A stretch of DNA of 49,695 nt from JACJWR01 sp964556255 (GCA_964556255.1 CAZKVQ010000017.1:1-49695), one strand, 5' to 3'; numbered from the stretch's first letter, positions 8,377-17,407 are shown. Made by a program: numbers and translations. The notes: a model not told the origin generated them from the sequence alone.

Positions 8377-10451
8377 TCGACCAGGTGCCCCCTGTCCAGC
8401 CTCAGCCTTCGGCGTGCGAGGGTCGTGTGCGCGAGCCTGGCCGACCGCGACCCCGTCTCACCTCGAAGTCACGTTGGCGACTGATCGTCCTGCAGGTGCT
8501 GTTGCTGTCGCTCGTCGTGACACTGCTCGGTCGGCTTGCCTACCTGCAATTGACAGGTACCGGCCGTCAGGGAGCAGCCGCAAGTGCCGGACTCAATTCG
8601 GTCATCCCCGCGCCTCGCGGGGTGATCCTTGACCAGGTGGGCCGGCCCCTCGCCGGCAACCGGACCGCGACTGATGTGGTCGCCGACACCAGGAAGTTGT
8701 CGGATTCGCCCGATGGCCCGGCGTCGCTCGCGGCCGTGGCCACGATGTTGGGAACCGACGTCGTGTCACTCAAGCGGCAGGTCGAGTCGGCCACCACCCG
8801 GCAGGTGACGATCGCCCGCGACATCAAGGTCGCCGACGTGATGGATCTCGTTGAGAATCCCCAGCGCTACCCGGGCTTGGCGCTGCAAACCCGCTCGGTG
8901 CGTGACCTCCCCGGGGCGGAGGGGGCGAGGCCGGCCCATGTCGTCGGCTACGTCGGGCAGGCCAACGCCGAGGAGGTCAAGAGCGATCCGGGCCTGAGCG
9001 CTGCCTCGTTGGTCGGGCGATCGGGCCTGGAAGCGCAGTATGACAAGGATCTTCGCGGCACCGATGGGCTACGGTCCCCGGGCGGAGGGGACGCAGCGGT
9101 CGCGACACCGGCTGTCCCCGGCGACTACCTGGTCACGAACATCGACGCCGCACTGCAGGCGGTGGTGGAGAAGCAGCTGGCAGCTGCGGTCTCACGGGCA
9201 CGGCAGAGTGGACTGGCCGCCGACGGCGGCGCGGCGGTCGTACTCGACGTCACCAACGGCGACGTCTTGGCGATGGCCTCCGCCCCGGATTTCGACCCCT
9301 CGCAACTCAACGACGGCCTCACCGAAGCTCAGTACGCGAAACTCACGGACCCGGCGGCGGGGAAGCCGCTGATCAACCGGGTCACCCAAGGCGATCTGGC
9401 GCCCGCATCCACCTTCAAGGTCATCAGCACCACGGCTGCCGTCCTCGGAGGTGCCGACCTCAACGGGACCTATCCCTGCCCCAGTTCCTACACGGTGTCG
9501 GGTCAGACCTTCCGCAACTACGAGTCCGAGGGCTTCGGCGATATCTCGTTAGCGCGGGCTTTGGAAGTCTCCTGCGACACGGTGTTCTACCGGCTCGCCT
9601 ACGACATGTGGCGCCGCGACGGCGGCAGTGAACCCTCCGGTCGCACCGCCGACCTCTTCCTGCGCACGGCTGAGAGGTTCGGGCTGGGTCGGCGGACCGG
9701 GGTGGACCTTCCAGGCGAGTCCACCGGCAGGGTGGTGGATCGCGAGCGCAAGAAATCCGACTATGCCGAACTCAGCGCCGCGTACTGCCGTCGGGCCGCC
9801 AACGGCTACCCGGAGGTCGCCGACCCGGCCCAGGCGGAGCTGTACCGCAAGTACGCCACCGAGTACTGCCAGGACGGTGCCCGCTACCGGGCCGGTGATG
9901 CGATCAACTTCGCGGTCGGTCAGGGTGACTCGTTGGCGACGCCGCTGCAGATGGCGACCATCTATGCCGCGGTGGCCAACGGTGGCACCCTCTACGAACC
10001 CCACGTGGCGAAGGCGATCGTGCGTCCCAACGGTGACGTGGTTCGGGAACTCGCGCCGAAGGTGAACGGCACGTTGCCGGCGGATGCCAGAACCATCGCT
10101 TACCTGCAGCAGGCGCTCTCAGGTGTGCCCGTGAACGGTACCGCGCACAACGTCTTCAGCGGTTTCCCGCTCGATCAGGTGCCGATCGCCGCCAAGACCG
10201 GCACGGCCGAGGTCGACGGCAAGCAAACAACCTCCTGGTTCGCCTCGTTCGCCCCGGCGAACGCCCCGAGGTACGCGGTCGTGTTCATGGTGAGCCAAGG
10301 CGGCACCGGTGCCGGGACTTCCGGACCCAGCGTTCGAGCCGTGTACGAGTCCCTATTCGGGATCGACGGCTCGAAGGTGGACCCGGCTCGCAGCGTGCTG
10401 CGCGGCGGTGCCCCGGCACGTTCGTTGCCGCGCGTCGGGCAGGATCGATGA
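8373..10451 (+). CDS. mrdA: Penicillin-binding protein 2 (elongation transpeptidase)
   Basis: Class B penicillin-binding protein that cross-links peptidoglycan during elongation as the partner of RodA. Order: Arg-rich cytoplasmic tail, transmembrane helix (about residues 33-53), dimerisation/pedestal domain, transpeptidase domain. The nucleophile is Ser346 in STFK, the second motif reads SCD at 400-402, and KTG starts at residue 608. 692 residues. The frame is open for almost 600 bases upstream, but that stretch only shadows mreD. The ATG at 8373 overlaps the mreD stop, and the gene ends in ATGA with rodA. Confidence 0.96.
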   Translation: MIDQVPPVQPQPSACEGRVREPGRPRPRLTSKSRWRLIVLQVLLLSLVVTLLGRLAYLQLTGTGRQGAAASAGLNSVIPAPRGVILDQVGRPLAGNRTATDVVADTRKLSDSPDGPASLAAVATMLGTDVVSLKRQVESATTRQVTIARDIKVADVMDLVENPQRYPGLALQTRSVRDLPGAEGARPAHVVGYVGQANAEEVKSDPGLSAASLVGRSGLEAQYDKDLRGTDGLRSPGGGDAAVATPAVPGDYLVTNIDAALQAVVEKQLAAAVSRARQSGLAADGGAAVVLDVTNGDVLAMASAPDFDPSQLNDGLTEAQYAKLTDPAAGKPLINRVTQGDLAPASTFKVISTTAAVLGGADLNGTYPCPSSYTVSGQTFRNYESEGFGDISLARALEVSCDTVFYRLAYDMWRRDGGSEPSGRTADLFLRTAERFGLGRRTGVDLPGESTGRVVDRERKKSDYAELSAAYCRRAANGYPEVADPAQAELYRKYATEYCQDGARYRAGDAINFAVGQGDSLATPLQMATIYAAVANGGTLYEPHVAKAIVRPNGDVVRELAPKVNGTLPADARTIAYLQQALSGVPVNGTAHNVFSGFPLDQVPIAAKTGTAEVDGKQTTSWFASFAPANAPRYAVVFMVSQGGTGAGTSGPSVRAVYESLFGIDGSKVDPARSVLRGGAPARSLPRVGQDR

Positions 10452-11671
10452 CGGCGCCCACGACTGGAACCCCAACGGCCCCCGCGGCCACCCGGGCGCG
10501 GTACCCCAGGTTGGCTCCGAAGGGCGGACCCCGATGGTGGCGGTTCCTGCAACGGCTCGACCTGGCCCTGCTCGGCTCGGCCGTGCTGCTGTCGATGATG
10601 GGAGCCCTGCTCATCTTCTCGGCAACCCGCGGTCGGCTGCTCGCGGCCGGTGACGATCCCCGGGCCTTCCTCGACAAGCATCTGGTGAACATCGTCGTGG
10701 GGATGGGGCTGTGCGTCCTGGTCGCCGGCCTGGGGTATCGGACCCTGCGAGCCCTGACGCCTTGGCTGTATGCGGCCGCGATCCTCGTCCTGCTGGCTGT
10801 CCTGTCGCCACTCGGCACCGTCCAGAACGGAATCCAGGCGTGGATCGTGCTGCCCGCCGGATTCTCCCTGCAACCCAGCGAATTGGCGAAGGTAGCGGTG
10901 GTCACGGTCGTGGCCCTGGCCTTGACCCATCGAGTTGGTCGCTCGGGGCTGGCTCCCGAGGTGGGGCCGGGCCGCAATGAGGTTGTCACGGCCCTGGCGT
11001 TGGCCGGAGTGCCGATGGCATTGATCCTTCTGCAGCCTGACTTGGGAACGGTGCTGGTGATCGCGGCGACTGTTTTCGGGATGCTGGCCGTCGCTGGCAC
11101 GGACAAGCGCTGGCTGTTCGCCATGGTGGCTGGCGCCGTGATCGCGGCTGGGGCGGTGCTGGCCGCCGGAGTGCTGGACACTTACCAACTCGATCGGCTG
11201 ACGACGTTTCTCGACCCGGCCGCCGACCCGCAAGGCGCGGGCTACAACACCAGGATGGCCAAATTGGCGATCTCCGGGGGCGGCCTACTCGGACAAGGGC
11301 TCTTCCACGGCGCCCAGACCCAAGGTCGCACCGTGCCCTATCAACAGACCGACTTCGTGTTCTCCGTGGCAGGGGAGGAACTCGGGTTGCTGGGGGCCGG
11401 GCTGCTGATTGTGCTCGTCGGGGTCATCCTGTGGCGGGGGACCCGGATCGCCATGGCGGCCCCGGACAGGTTCGGCCGACTCCTCGCGGCCGGCATCGTC
11501 ATCTGGTTCGCGGTGCAGGCGTTCGAGAACATCGGGATGAATCTCGGGATCATGCCGGTGACCGGGGTGCCGCTGCCGTTGGTGTCCTACGGCGGCTCCT
11601 CGATGTTCGCGGTCTGGGCGGGGATCGGGCTGTTGACGAGCGTCCACTTGCGCAGCCACCCCGCCAGATAG
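10448..11671 (+). CDS. rodA: Peptidoglycan polymerase RodA (SEDS family)
   Basis: SEDS-family glycosyltransferase that polymerises lipid II with PBP2. About ten transmembrane helices follow a short Arg-rich N-terminus. Diagnostic segments are QPSELAKVA, QPDLGTVLV, the FVFSVAGEELG loop and the C-terminal NIGMNLGIMPVTGVPLPLVSYGGSS-type region (two halves near residues 360-385). 407 residues, full length. Its linkage to PBP2 and mreBCD makes it RodA rather than FtsW. It closes the rod-shape operon. Confidence 0.96.
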   Translation: MTAPTTGTPTAPAATRARYPRLAPKGGPRWWRFLQRLDLALLGSAVLLSMMGALLIFSATRGRLLAAGDDPRAFLDKHLVNIVVGMGLCVLVAGLGYRTLRALTPWLYAAAILVLLAVLSPLGTVQNGIQAWIVLPAGFSLQPSELAKVAVVTVVALALTHRVGRSGLAPEVGPGRNEVVTALALAGVPMALILLQPDLGTVLVIAATVFGMLAVAGTDKRWLFAMVAGAVIAAGAVLAAGVLDTYQLDRLTTFLDPAADPQGAGYNTRMAKLAISGGGLLGQGLFHGAQTQGRTVPYQQTDFVFSVAGEELGLLGAGLLIVLVGVILWRGTRIAMAAPDRFGRLLAAGIVIWFAVQAFENIGMNLGIMPVTGVPLPLVSYGGSSMFAVWAGIGLLTSVHLRSHPAR

Positions 11672-11692
11672 GCGGGCCGTGCCAGCACCTCG

Positions 11693-11698
11693 TACCCT
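11693..11698 (+). promoter_or_regulatory. -10 hexamer (TACCCT) of leaderless radical SAM promoter
   Basis: TACCCT, then 7 bases, then the ATG at 11706, with no ribosome binding site. This chooses 11706 over the in-frame GTG at 11679. Confidence 0.5.
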
Positions 11699-11705
11699 TG
11701 TCCGC

Positions 11706-12944
11706 ATGGCCCCACAGGACGTCTTCGCGCAGCTTGAACACGTGCTACCGCTGGTGTCGAAGCCCGTCCAGTACGTCGGTGGTGAGTTGAACTCCGTGGT
11801 CAAAGACTGGGAGGACGCGGCTGTTCGCTGGGCGTTGATGTACCCGGACGCCTACGAGGTTGGGGCGCCCAACCAGGGCGTTCAGATCCTGTACGAGGTG
11901 CTGAACGAACAACCCGACGTGCTCTGCGAGCGCAGCTATGCGGTCTGGCCCGATCTCGAGGCGATCATGCGGGAACGGGGCATCCCCGCCTTCACGGTGG
12001 ATGCCCATCGGCCGATCGCCGACTTCGACATTCTCGGCGTTTCGTTCGCCACCGAACTGGGCTACACGAACATGCTCACGGCGATCGATCTCGCGGGAAT
12101 GGACCTGCACGCGTCGAAGCGTGAGGCTGGGCCGTTGGTGATAGCCGGCGGCCACGCGGCGTTCAACCCGGAACCCATCGCCGATTTCATCGATGCTGCG
12201 GTGCTCGGCGACGGTGAGCAAGCAGTGTTGGCCATCACCGACGTGGTCCGGGGGCACAAGGCTGCGGGGTCTCCCGGCGGGCGTGAGGAGTTGCTGCTGC
12301 GCCTCGCCGCCACCGGCGGGGTGTACGTACCGCGGTTCTACGACGTCGAGTACCTACCCGATGGCCGGATCCGCCGGGTGGCCCCCAACAGACCTGGGGT
12401 CCCCTGGCGCGTCAGCAAGCACACCGTGTCGGACTTGGACCAGTGGCCGTACCCGAAGGCCCCGCTGGTGCCGTTGGCCGAGACCGTCCATGAACGGGCA
12501 AGTGTGGAGATCTTCCGGGGCTGTACCCGTGGCTGTCGATTCTGCCAGGCTGGCATGATCACCCGACCAGTTCGGGAGCGCTCGGTCACCACTGTCGGTG
12601 ACATGGTCACCAACGCGGTCGAACGGACCGGTTTCGAGGAGGTCGGATTGCTCAGCCTGTCCAGCGCTGACCACTCCGAGATAGCCGAGATCACCACGGG
12701 TCTAGCCGACCAGTACGAGGGGACAAACACGTCGCTGTCCCTGCCCTCGACCAGGGTGGATGCCTTCAATATCGAATTGGCTGACGAACTGTCCCGTAAC
12801 GGTCGCCGTTCCGGGCTGACTTTCGCGCCGGAGGGCGGGTCGGAGCGGATCCGGCGGGTGATCAACAAGATGGTGACCGAGGACGACCTGATCCGGACCG
12901 TGACGGCTGCCTATGCCGCCGGCTGGCGGCAGGTCAAGATCTAG
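11706..12944 (+). CDS. B12-binding-type radical SAM protein (TIGR03960 family), N-terminal part up to an in-frame TAG
   Basis: N-terminal 412 residues of a protein normally about 640 long. It begins like the family (VFAQLEHVLPLVSKPVQYVGGE), continues with a B12-binding-like Rossmann region, then the radical SAM core with CTRGCRFC (CxxxCxxC) that ligates the 4Fe-4S cluster and the TIM-barrel repeats GLLSLSSADH and GLTFAPEGGSERIRRVINK. Codon 413, expected to be Tyr in a VKLYFMCG-type segment, is TAG, and the same frame continues directly in the next entry. Function of the family is unknown; its partner DUF2344 and RNase E/G follow. The cluster is intact, so a truncated product could fold in part, but the barrel is incomplete. 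Confidence 0.85.
   Translation: MAPQDVFAQLEHVLPLVSKPVQYVGGELNSVVKDWEDAAVRWALMYPDAYEVGAPNQGVQILYEVLNEQPDVLCERSYAVWPDLEAIMRERGIPAFTVDAHRPIADFDILGVSFATELGYTNMLTAIDLAGMDLHASKREAGPLVIAGGHAAFNPEPIADFIDAAVLGDGEQAVLAITDVVRGHKAAGSPGGREELLLRLAATGGVYVPRFYDVEYLPDGRIRRVAPNRPGVPWRVSKHTVSDLDQWPYPKAPLVPLAETVHERASVEIFRGCTRGCRFCQAGMITRPVRERSVTTVGDMVTNAVERTGFEEVGLLSLSSADHSEIAEITTGLADQYEGTNTSLSLPSTRVDAFNIELADELSRNGRRSGLTFAPEGGSERIRRVINKMVTEDDLIRTVTAAYAAGWRQVKI
12942..12944 (+). other. In-frame amber codon interrupting the radical SAM gene
   Basis: TAG sits where the family has a Tyr codon, in phase with both halves. The next codons read F-M-C-R-A-T-T-E-T, where family members read approximately F-M-C-G-L-P-T-E-T from memory. 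So one nonsense change and three nearby non-conservative changes cluster within about 20 bases with no net frame change. It may be sequencing error, a real pseudogenising mutation or a split gene. General TAG recoding is ruled out because clpX, ndk, rodA, rne, rplU, proA, lepA and others end in TAG. Confidence 0.85.
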
Positions 12945-12947
12945 TTC

Positions 12948-13649
12948 ATGTGCAGGGCGACCACCGAGACCGACGAGGATGTTCTCCAGATCGCCCGCCT
13001 GGCCCGGGAAGTGATCCGCACTGGGCGGGAGGTGGCCGGGCGCCGGGACATCCGGTGCACCGTGTCCATCGGGGGCTTCGTGCCGAAGCCGCACACCCCC
13101 TTCCAGTGGGCGGCGCAACTGGACTGGCAGACGACCGACGAGCGGTTGACGAAACTGCGCGACGCTATCCGCGGTGACCGCGAAGTGGGCAAGTCGATCG
13201 GCTTCCGGTACCACGACGGTCGCCCGGGGATCGTCGAAGGGCTGCTGTCGCGTGGCGATCGGCGGGTCGGTGCTGTCATCGAAGCCGTCTGGCGAGCTGG
13301 GGCCCGCCTGGACGGCTGGAGCGAACACTTCTCCTTCGAAGCATGGATGCAGGCTGCCGAGAACGGGTTGGCCGGTTCCGGCGTCGACGTCGACTGGTAC
13401 ACGACCCGAACGCGCGATGAGGCTGAGGTGCTTCCCTGGGACCACCTGGATTCGGGCTTGGACCGGGAATGGCTCTGGGCCGATTGGCAAGACGCCCTGG
13501 ACGAGGTCGAAGTCGACGACTGCCGGTGGACGCCGTGCTTCGACTGCGGCGTATGTGACCAGATGGGCACCGAGATCCAGGTGGGACCCACCGGGGTGGC
13601 CTTCGTCCCGGTGCCGGTGCTGCCCGACCGGGTCTCGGATTCGGCGTGA
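12948..13649 (+). CDS. Radical SAM protein (TIGR03960 family), C-terminal part after the in-frame TAG
   Basis: Continuation of the same reading frame: the rest of the radical SAM barrel (TETDEDVLQIARLA, VSIGGFVPKPHTPFQW) and the C-terminal domain ending in CFDCGVCDQMG, a Cys-rich segment typical of this family. An ATG occurs 3 bases after the TAG, so reinitiation could make a 233-residue fragment, but no well-placed ribosome binding site is seen. The conserved residues of this half look intact, suggesting a recent interruption or a sequence error. It ends on GTGA shared with the DUF2344 gene. Confidence 0.85.
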   Translation: MCRATTETDEDVLQIARLAREVIRTGREVAGRRDIRCTVSIGGFVPKPHTPFQWAAQLDWQTTDERLTKLRDAIRGDREVGKSIGFRYHDGRPGIVEGLLSRGDRRVGAVIEAVWRAGARLDGWSEHFSFEAWMQAAENGLAGSGVDVDWYTTRTRDEAEVLPWDHLDSGLDREWLWADWQDALDEVEVDDCRWTPCFDCGVCDQMGTEIQVGPTGVAFVPVPVLPDRVSDSA

Positions 13650-14446
13650 GCCGGCCGGGGCCCGACCGCGAGTACCTGCCACCGGTCGAGCGCTTTCGCC
13701 TGCAGTACGCCAAACGTGGGCGGATGAGGTTCGCCAGCCACCGCGACTTCCAACGCGCGCTCGAGCGGGCCATCCGACGCGCCGGGGTACCGATGGCATA
13801 TTCGGCCGGATTCTCCCCGCACCCGAAGATCTCCTATGCCAACGCCGCACCCACGGGTGCAGCGAGCGAGGCCGAGTACCTGGAAATCGGGGTTATGGCT
13901 CACCTCGACCCGGAGCGCCTTCGGTCCGCGCTCGACGAATCCCTACCGACAGGTTTCGACATAGTGGACGTCGTTCGGGCAACGACGCCCGATTTCGCGA
14001 ATCGGTTGGAGGCGTCGGTCTGGCGCATCGCCCTTCCCGGTGTGGCAGTAGACGATGCCGCCGCCGCTCTCGCTGCCCTGCAGGGCGCCGAGCAGGTCGA
14101 GGTCCAGCGAATGACCAAGAAGGGTCTGCGTACTTTCGACGTGAAGCCCGCGCTGCTAACCGCACAGTGCGTCGCAGATCACACCGGATGTGCGATACTG
14201 ACCCTGGTTGTCCGGCACGGAACCCCGTCCGTTCGACCCGACGATGTCCTGGCGGGCCTTGCACAGGTTGCCGCCCTCGCGCCGCCGTCACCTCCGCAGG
14301 TGACAAGGCTGGCGCAGGGGCCACTGGGTGAGGACCACGGCAGCGTCACCGATCCGCTGGCGCCCGACCGGGCGGCGGAGACCCCCACCGGGGTCGACGG
14401 TGGCGAGGCCGGCCGCCGTCCGACCTCGTCGGCACCTGGTCAATAA
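13646..14446 (+). CDS. TIGR03936 / DUF2344 radical SAM-associated protein
   Basis: 266-residue protein of the family that accompanies, and in some bacteria is fused to, TIGR03960 radical SAM proteins. The N-terminal signature is clear (RLQYAKRGRMRFASHRDFQR, then PMAYSAGFSPHPKISYANA). An alpha/beta body follows, then a Pro/Ala-rich, probably disordered tail from about residue 205. The GTG start overlaps the upstream stop. The function is not established. Location just before RNase E/G and the ribosomal protein genes L21/L27 suggests an RNA- or ribosome-directed role, but this is inference. Confidence 0.9.
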   Translation: MSRPGPDREYLPPVERFRLQYAKRGRMRFASHRDFQRALERAIRRAGVPMAYSAGFSPHPKISYANAAPTGAASEAEYLEIGVMAHLDPERLRSALDESLPTGFDIVDVVRATTPDFANRLEASVWRIALPGVAVDDAAAALAALQGAEQVEVQRMTKKGLRTFDVKPALLTAQCVADHTGCAILTLVVRHGTPSVRPDDVLAGLAQVAALAPPSPPQVTRLAQGPLGEDHGSVTDPLAPDRAAETPTGVDGGEAGRRPTSSAPGQ

Positions 14447-14558
14447 CCGGCCCGGTGCATCCACGTGAAGCTTCGCGGCCCCCAGGGTCCGCGCACAACG
14501 GCCCCTGAGCCGCAGCAGCGCCACGAATGTGCCGCTAGCGCCCGGGGGCGAGAGGGGC

Positions 14559-16970
14559 ATGGCCCGTATGAACGATGCTGGAGACACCACCACAGCTGAC
14601 GCCGCAGCCGAGGGCGACCAGACAGCCGGAGCCAACGGCGAGGCAAAGCCCCGTGGGCGACGCCGGGCGGCATCCCGCCCAGCCGGTCCACCGGCCGCGC
14701 TGTTCTCCGCCGCTGAGACCGACGAAGGCGTCCACGAAACCCCCACGACCCGGCCCGCCGCCGCGGTGCCGGCCGTTTTCCAGGCCCCGGAACCCGCACC
14801 CGCGGCCCCCAAGACTGCACGGTCCAAGTCTGCCTCCGGGGATTCCGGGCAGCAGGACAGCCAACCGTCAGGGAACGACGAAGACACTGGCGCCACGTCC
14901 AGAGGTGCAGTCGACAAGGCCGACGACAACCAGCGGTCCGAGAACGACAACGAGAACGACAGCGAGGGCGAATCCGGAGACCGCCCGGCCCGTCGTCGTC
15001 GCCGCGGAGGTCGCGGCCGGAATCGGCGCAAGCCCGACGGCGCCGCAGAGGCAACAGCCGAGGACGGTTCGAACGAGACCGCCGAAGCGTCCGATGACAG
15101 TGATGACTCAGACGCCCAGCAGTCGGGCGAGGGCAACGGCAACCGCAGTGGTGATGGTGAGGCCGAAGGCGGTAACCGGCGTCGGCGTCGGCGTCGCCGT
15201 CGTGGCTCCGGGGGTGGGGGTAACGCCGACGGCGCCGACGATCCGCCCAACACCGTCACCAAGGTGCGCGAACCGCGCAAGGCGAGCGACGAGGTCACAG
15301 CCGTCAAGGGCTCGACCCGACTGGAAGCCAAGAAACAGCGCCGCCGCGAAGGTCGGGAGACCCGCGGACGCCGGGCGCCCATCCTGACCGAAGCCGAGTT
15401 CCTCTCCCGTCGGGAAGCGGTCGATCGCAGGATGGTGGTCCGTCAACGCGGCGCCATGACCCAGATCGGCGTGCTCGAGGACGAGGTCCTCGTCGAGCAC
15501 TACGTCTCGTCGGCCGAGACCGGATCGATGATCGGCAATGTCTACTTGGGCAAGGTTCAGAACGTTCTGCCCAGCATGGAGGCAGCCTTCGTCGACATCG
15601 GGCGGGGCCGCAATGCCGTCCTGTACGCGGGCGAGGTGAACTGGGACGCCGCCGGCATGGAAGGACAGCCGAAACGGATTGAATTGGCGCTCAAGGCCGG
15701 GGACGCCGTACTCGTCCAGGTGACGAAGGACCCGATGGGGCACAAGGGCGCACGTCTGACCAGTCAGATCTCCCTTCCAGGACGGTTCCTCGTCTACGTT
15801 CCAGAGGGCGGCATGACCGGCATCAGTCGCAAACTTCCGGACAAGGAACGTTCACGACTCAAGCGGATTCTGCGTTCGGTCATGCCTGAGGAGGCCGGCG
15901 TCATCGTCCGGACTGCGGCCGAAGGGGCGAGCGAAGAACAACTCAGCAACGACGTCGTTCGGCTGGCAGAGCAATGGGAGAAGATCCAAGCCGCGGCGAA
16001 GACCGGTTCGGCGCCCAGCCAACTGCGTGCCGAGCCGGACCTGGCGATCAAGGTGGTCCGCGACATATTCAACGAGGATTTCGCCGGCATGATCGTCAGC
16101 GGTGATGAGGCGTACGCCGAAGTCCACGAGTACATCACCAGGGTCGCCCCGGACCTGGCGGACCGGCTGCAGAAATGGACCAAGAACGAGGATGTGTTCT
16201 CGGCCTTCCGCATCGACGAGCAGTTGTCCAAGGCCCTTGATCGCAAGGTGTGGCTACCGTCGGGCGGTTCGCTCGTGATCGACCGGACCGAGGCGATGAC
16301 GGTGGTCGATGTCAACACCGGGAAGTTCACCGGTAAGGGCGGGAACCTGGAGGAGACGGTCACCCGGAACAACCTCGAGGCAGCCGAGGAGATCGTGCGT
16401 CAGCTCCGCCTGCGCGATATCGGCGGCATCATCGTCGTCGACTTCATCGACATGGTGTTGGAGAGCAACCGGGATCTGGTGTTGCGGCGCCTGGTGGAGT
16501 GCCTCAGCCGGGACCGGACCAAGCATCAGGTGGCAGAGGTCACCACGCTGGGGCTTGTTCAGATGACCCGCAAACGCATTGGGCAGGGTCTGTTGGAGAC
16601 CTTCTCGGAGACCTGCGAGGTGTGCAACGGCCGAGGCGTGAAGATCAACACCGAACCGCACGGCCATGGAGGCTCCGATCCGCGGGTGCACCGGACCCGC
16701 CGCCCGAAGGTGACCGGCCCCATCCCGGGTGCCCCCAAGCAGGAGCCCTCCAAGGTTGGGGATGGCGAGCACGAGGATGCGACCCCCGAAATTGAAGAGG
16801 TTGAGGTGGTCGAAGTAGTGGTGGACGATGCCGGAACGGAGCCGGCTGCTGCGCCGGTGGACGATGCCGGAACGGAGTCAGCAACAGCGCCAGCCGGTGA
16901 CGACGGCACGGAATCGGTGGTTGTCGTCGACGATGAGTCCTCCGAGGTCGTCGAATCGGCCGCCAAATAG
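14559..16970 (+). CDS. rne: Ribonuclease E/G family endoribonuclease
   Basis: Single-strand-specific endoribonuclease for rRNA, tRNA and mRNA processing. Residues 1-270 are low-complexity: acidic/Ser/Asn-rich tracts alternating with Arg-rich RNA-binding-type blocks (RRRRGGRGRNRR near 150, a run of Arg near 215). An S1 domain follows (about 320-405), then the RNase H-like/DNase I-like catalytic core with metal-binding Asp in VDVNTG (about 582) and DFIDM (about 628), then the Zn-link Cys pair CEVC (686-689). The tail is acidic with a 12-residue repeat DDAGTE(P/S)A. 803 residues. ATG 14559 has a close purine-rich GAGAGG; GTG 14529 and ATG 14568 are alternatives. Confidence 0.93.
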   Translation: MARMNDAGDTTTADAAAEGDQTAGANGEAKPRGRRRAASRPAGPPAALFSAAETDEGVHETPTTRPAAAVPAVFQAPEPAPAAPKTARSKSASGDSGQQDSQPSGNDEDTGATSRGAVDKADDNQRSENDNENDSEGESGDRPARRRRRGGRGRNRRKPDGAAEATAEDGSNETAEASDDSDDSDAQQSGEGNGNRSGDGEAEGGNRRRRRRRRRGSGGGGNADGADDPPNTVTKVREPRKASDEVTAVKGSTRLEAKKQRRREGRETRGRRAPILTEAEFLSRREAVDRRMVVRQRGAMTQIGVLEDEVLVEHYVSSAETGSMIGNVYLGKVQNVLPSMEAAFVDIGRGRNAVLYAGEVNWDAAGMEGQPKRIELALKAGDAVLVQVTKDPMGHKGARLTSQISLPGRFLVYVPEGGMTGISRKLPDKERSRLKRILRSVMPEEAGVIVRTAAEGASEEQLSNDVVRLAEQWEKIQAAAKTGSAPSQLRAEPDLAIKVVRDIFNEDFAGMIVSGDEAYAEVHEYITRVAPDLADRLQKWTKNEDVFSAFRIDEQLSKALDRKVWLPSGGSLVIDRTEAMTVVDVNTGKFTGKGGNLEETVTRNNLEAAEEIVRQLRLRDIGGIIVVDFIDMVLESNRDLVLRRLVECLSRDRTKHQVAEVTTLGLVQMTRKRIGQGLLETFSETCEVCNGRGVKINTEPHGHGGSDPRVHRTRRPKVTGPIPGAPKQEPSKVGDGEHEDATPEIEEVEVVEVVVDDAGTEPAAAPVDDAGTESATAPAGDDGTESVVVVDDESSEVVESAAK
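16822..16930 (+). repeat. 36-base tandem repeat in the 3' end of the RNase E/G gene
   Basis: Two close copies and a third degenerate one of a unit encoding a 12-residue acidic repeat beginning DDAGTE (third copy GDDGTES). It lies in the disordered C-terminal tail after the Zn-link. Likely replication slippage; length may vary between strains. Confidence 0.6.
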
Positions 16971-16985
16971 CACCCGGCAGGGTGC
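16970..16985 (+). terminator. Short hairpin between RNase E/G and rplU
   Basis: Perfect 6-base-pair stem GCACCC/GGGTGC with the 4-base loop GGCA, beginning on the last base of the rne stop codon. There is no T-run after it, so it is either a weak terminator or a processing/attenuation element ahead of the rplU promoter. Confidence 0.35.
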
Positions 16986-17002
16986 CGCGCGGCGCTGTGC
17001 CG

Positions 17003-17008
17003 TAGACT
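17003..17008 (+). promoter_or_regulatory. Candidate -10 hexamer (TAGACT) of the rplU-rpmA promoter
   Basis: TAGACT would start transcription near 17015 and give a leader of about 73 bases. The leader ends with a strong AAGGAG ribosome binding site at 17075-17080, 7 bases before the rplU GTG. No clear -35 is seen. The leader could hold autoregulatory structure, but none was identified. Confidence 0.4.
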
Positions 17009-17087
17009 CTAGGCCAGTGCCCAGAGCACCTTTGGGCGGCGCTGAACTGCTCGCCCGCCCACACCTACGAAATCAAGGAGTACCCCG

Positions 17088-17402
17088 GTGTTTGCGATCG
17101 TTCGCGCCGGTGGCCGCCAGGAAAAGGTTGCCGTCGGAGACGTTGTTACCGTCGACCGTGTCGACGGCGAGCCCGGCAGCACCCTGACCCTGCCAGCCCT
17201 GCTCCTGGTGGATGGTGACAATGTCACGCATTCCCAGTCAGAACTGAAGGACCTGGCGGTGACAGCCGAGGTGCTGGAGCACACCAAGGGACCGAAGATC
17301 CACATCCTACAGTCCAAGAACCAGCCCGGCTACCGCAAGCGTCAGGGGCACCGTCAGGCCCTGACGAAGCTGCGCGTCACCGGCATCGGAACCGGGAAGT
17401 AG
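17088..17402 (+). CDS. rplU: 50S ribosomal protein L21
   Basis: Protein of the large ribosomal subunit that binds 23S rRNA. It matches the family end to end: FAIVRAGGRQEKVAVGD at the start, GPKIHILQSKNQPGYRKRQGHRQ near the C-terminus. 104 residues. The start is GTG, preceded by AAGGAG at ideal spacing. rpmA follows after 5 bases, and the L21-L27-Obg order is widely conserved. Confidence 0.98.
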   Translation: MFAIVRAGGRQEKVAVGDVVTVDRVDGEPGSTLTLPALLLVDGDNVTHSQSELKDLAVTAEVLEHTKGPKIHILQSKNQPGYRKRQGHRQALTKLRVTGIGTGK

Positions 17403-17407
17403 ACCTC

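Noticed and set aside
12942..12944. TAG reassigned to an amino acid (pyrrolysine or a tRNA suppressor)
   Set aside because: Many genes in the window end in TAG at normal family lengths, and no pyrrolysine machinery is visible here.
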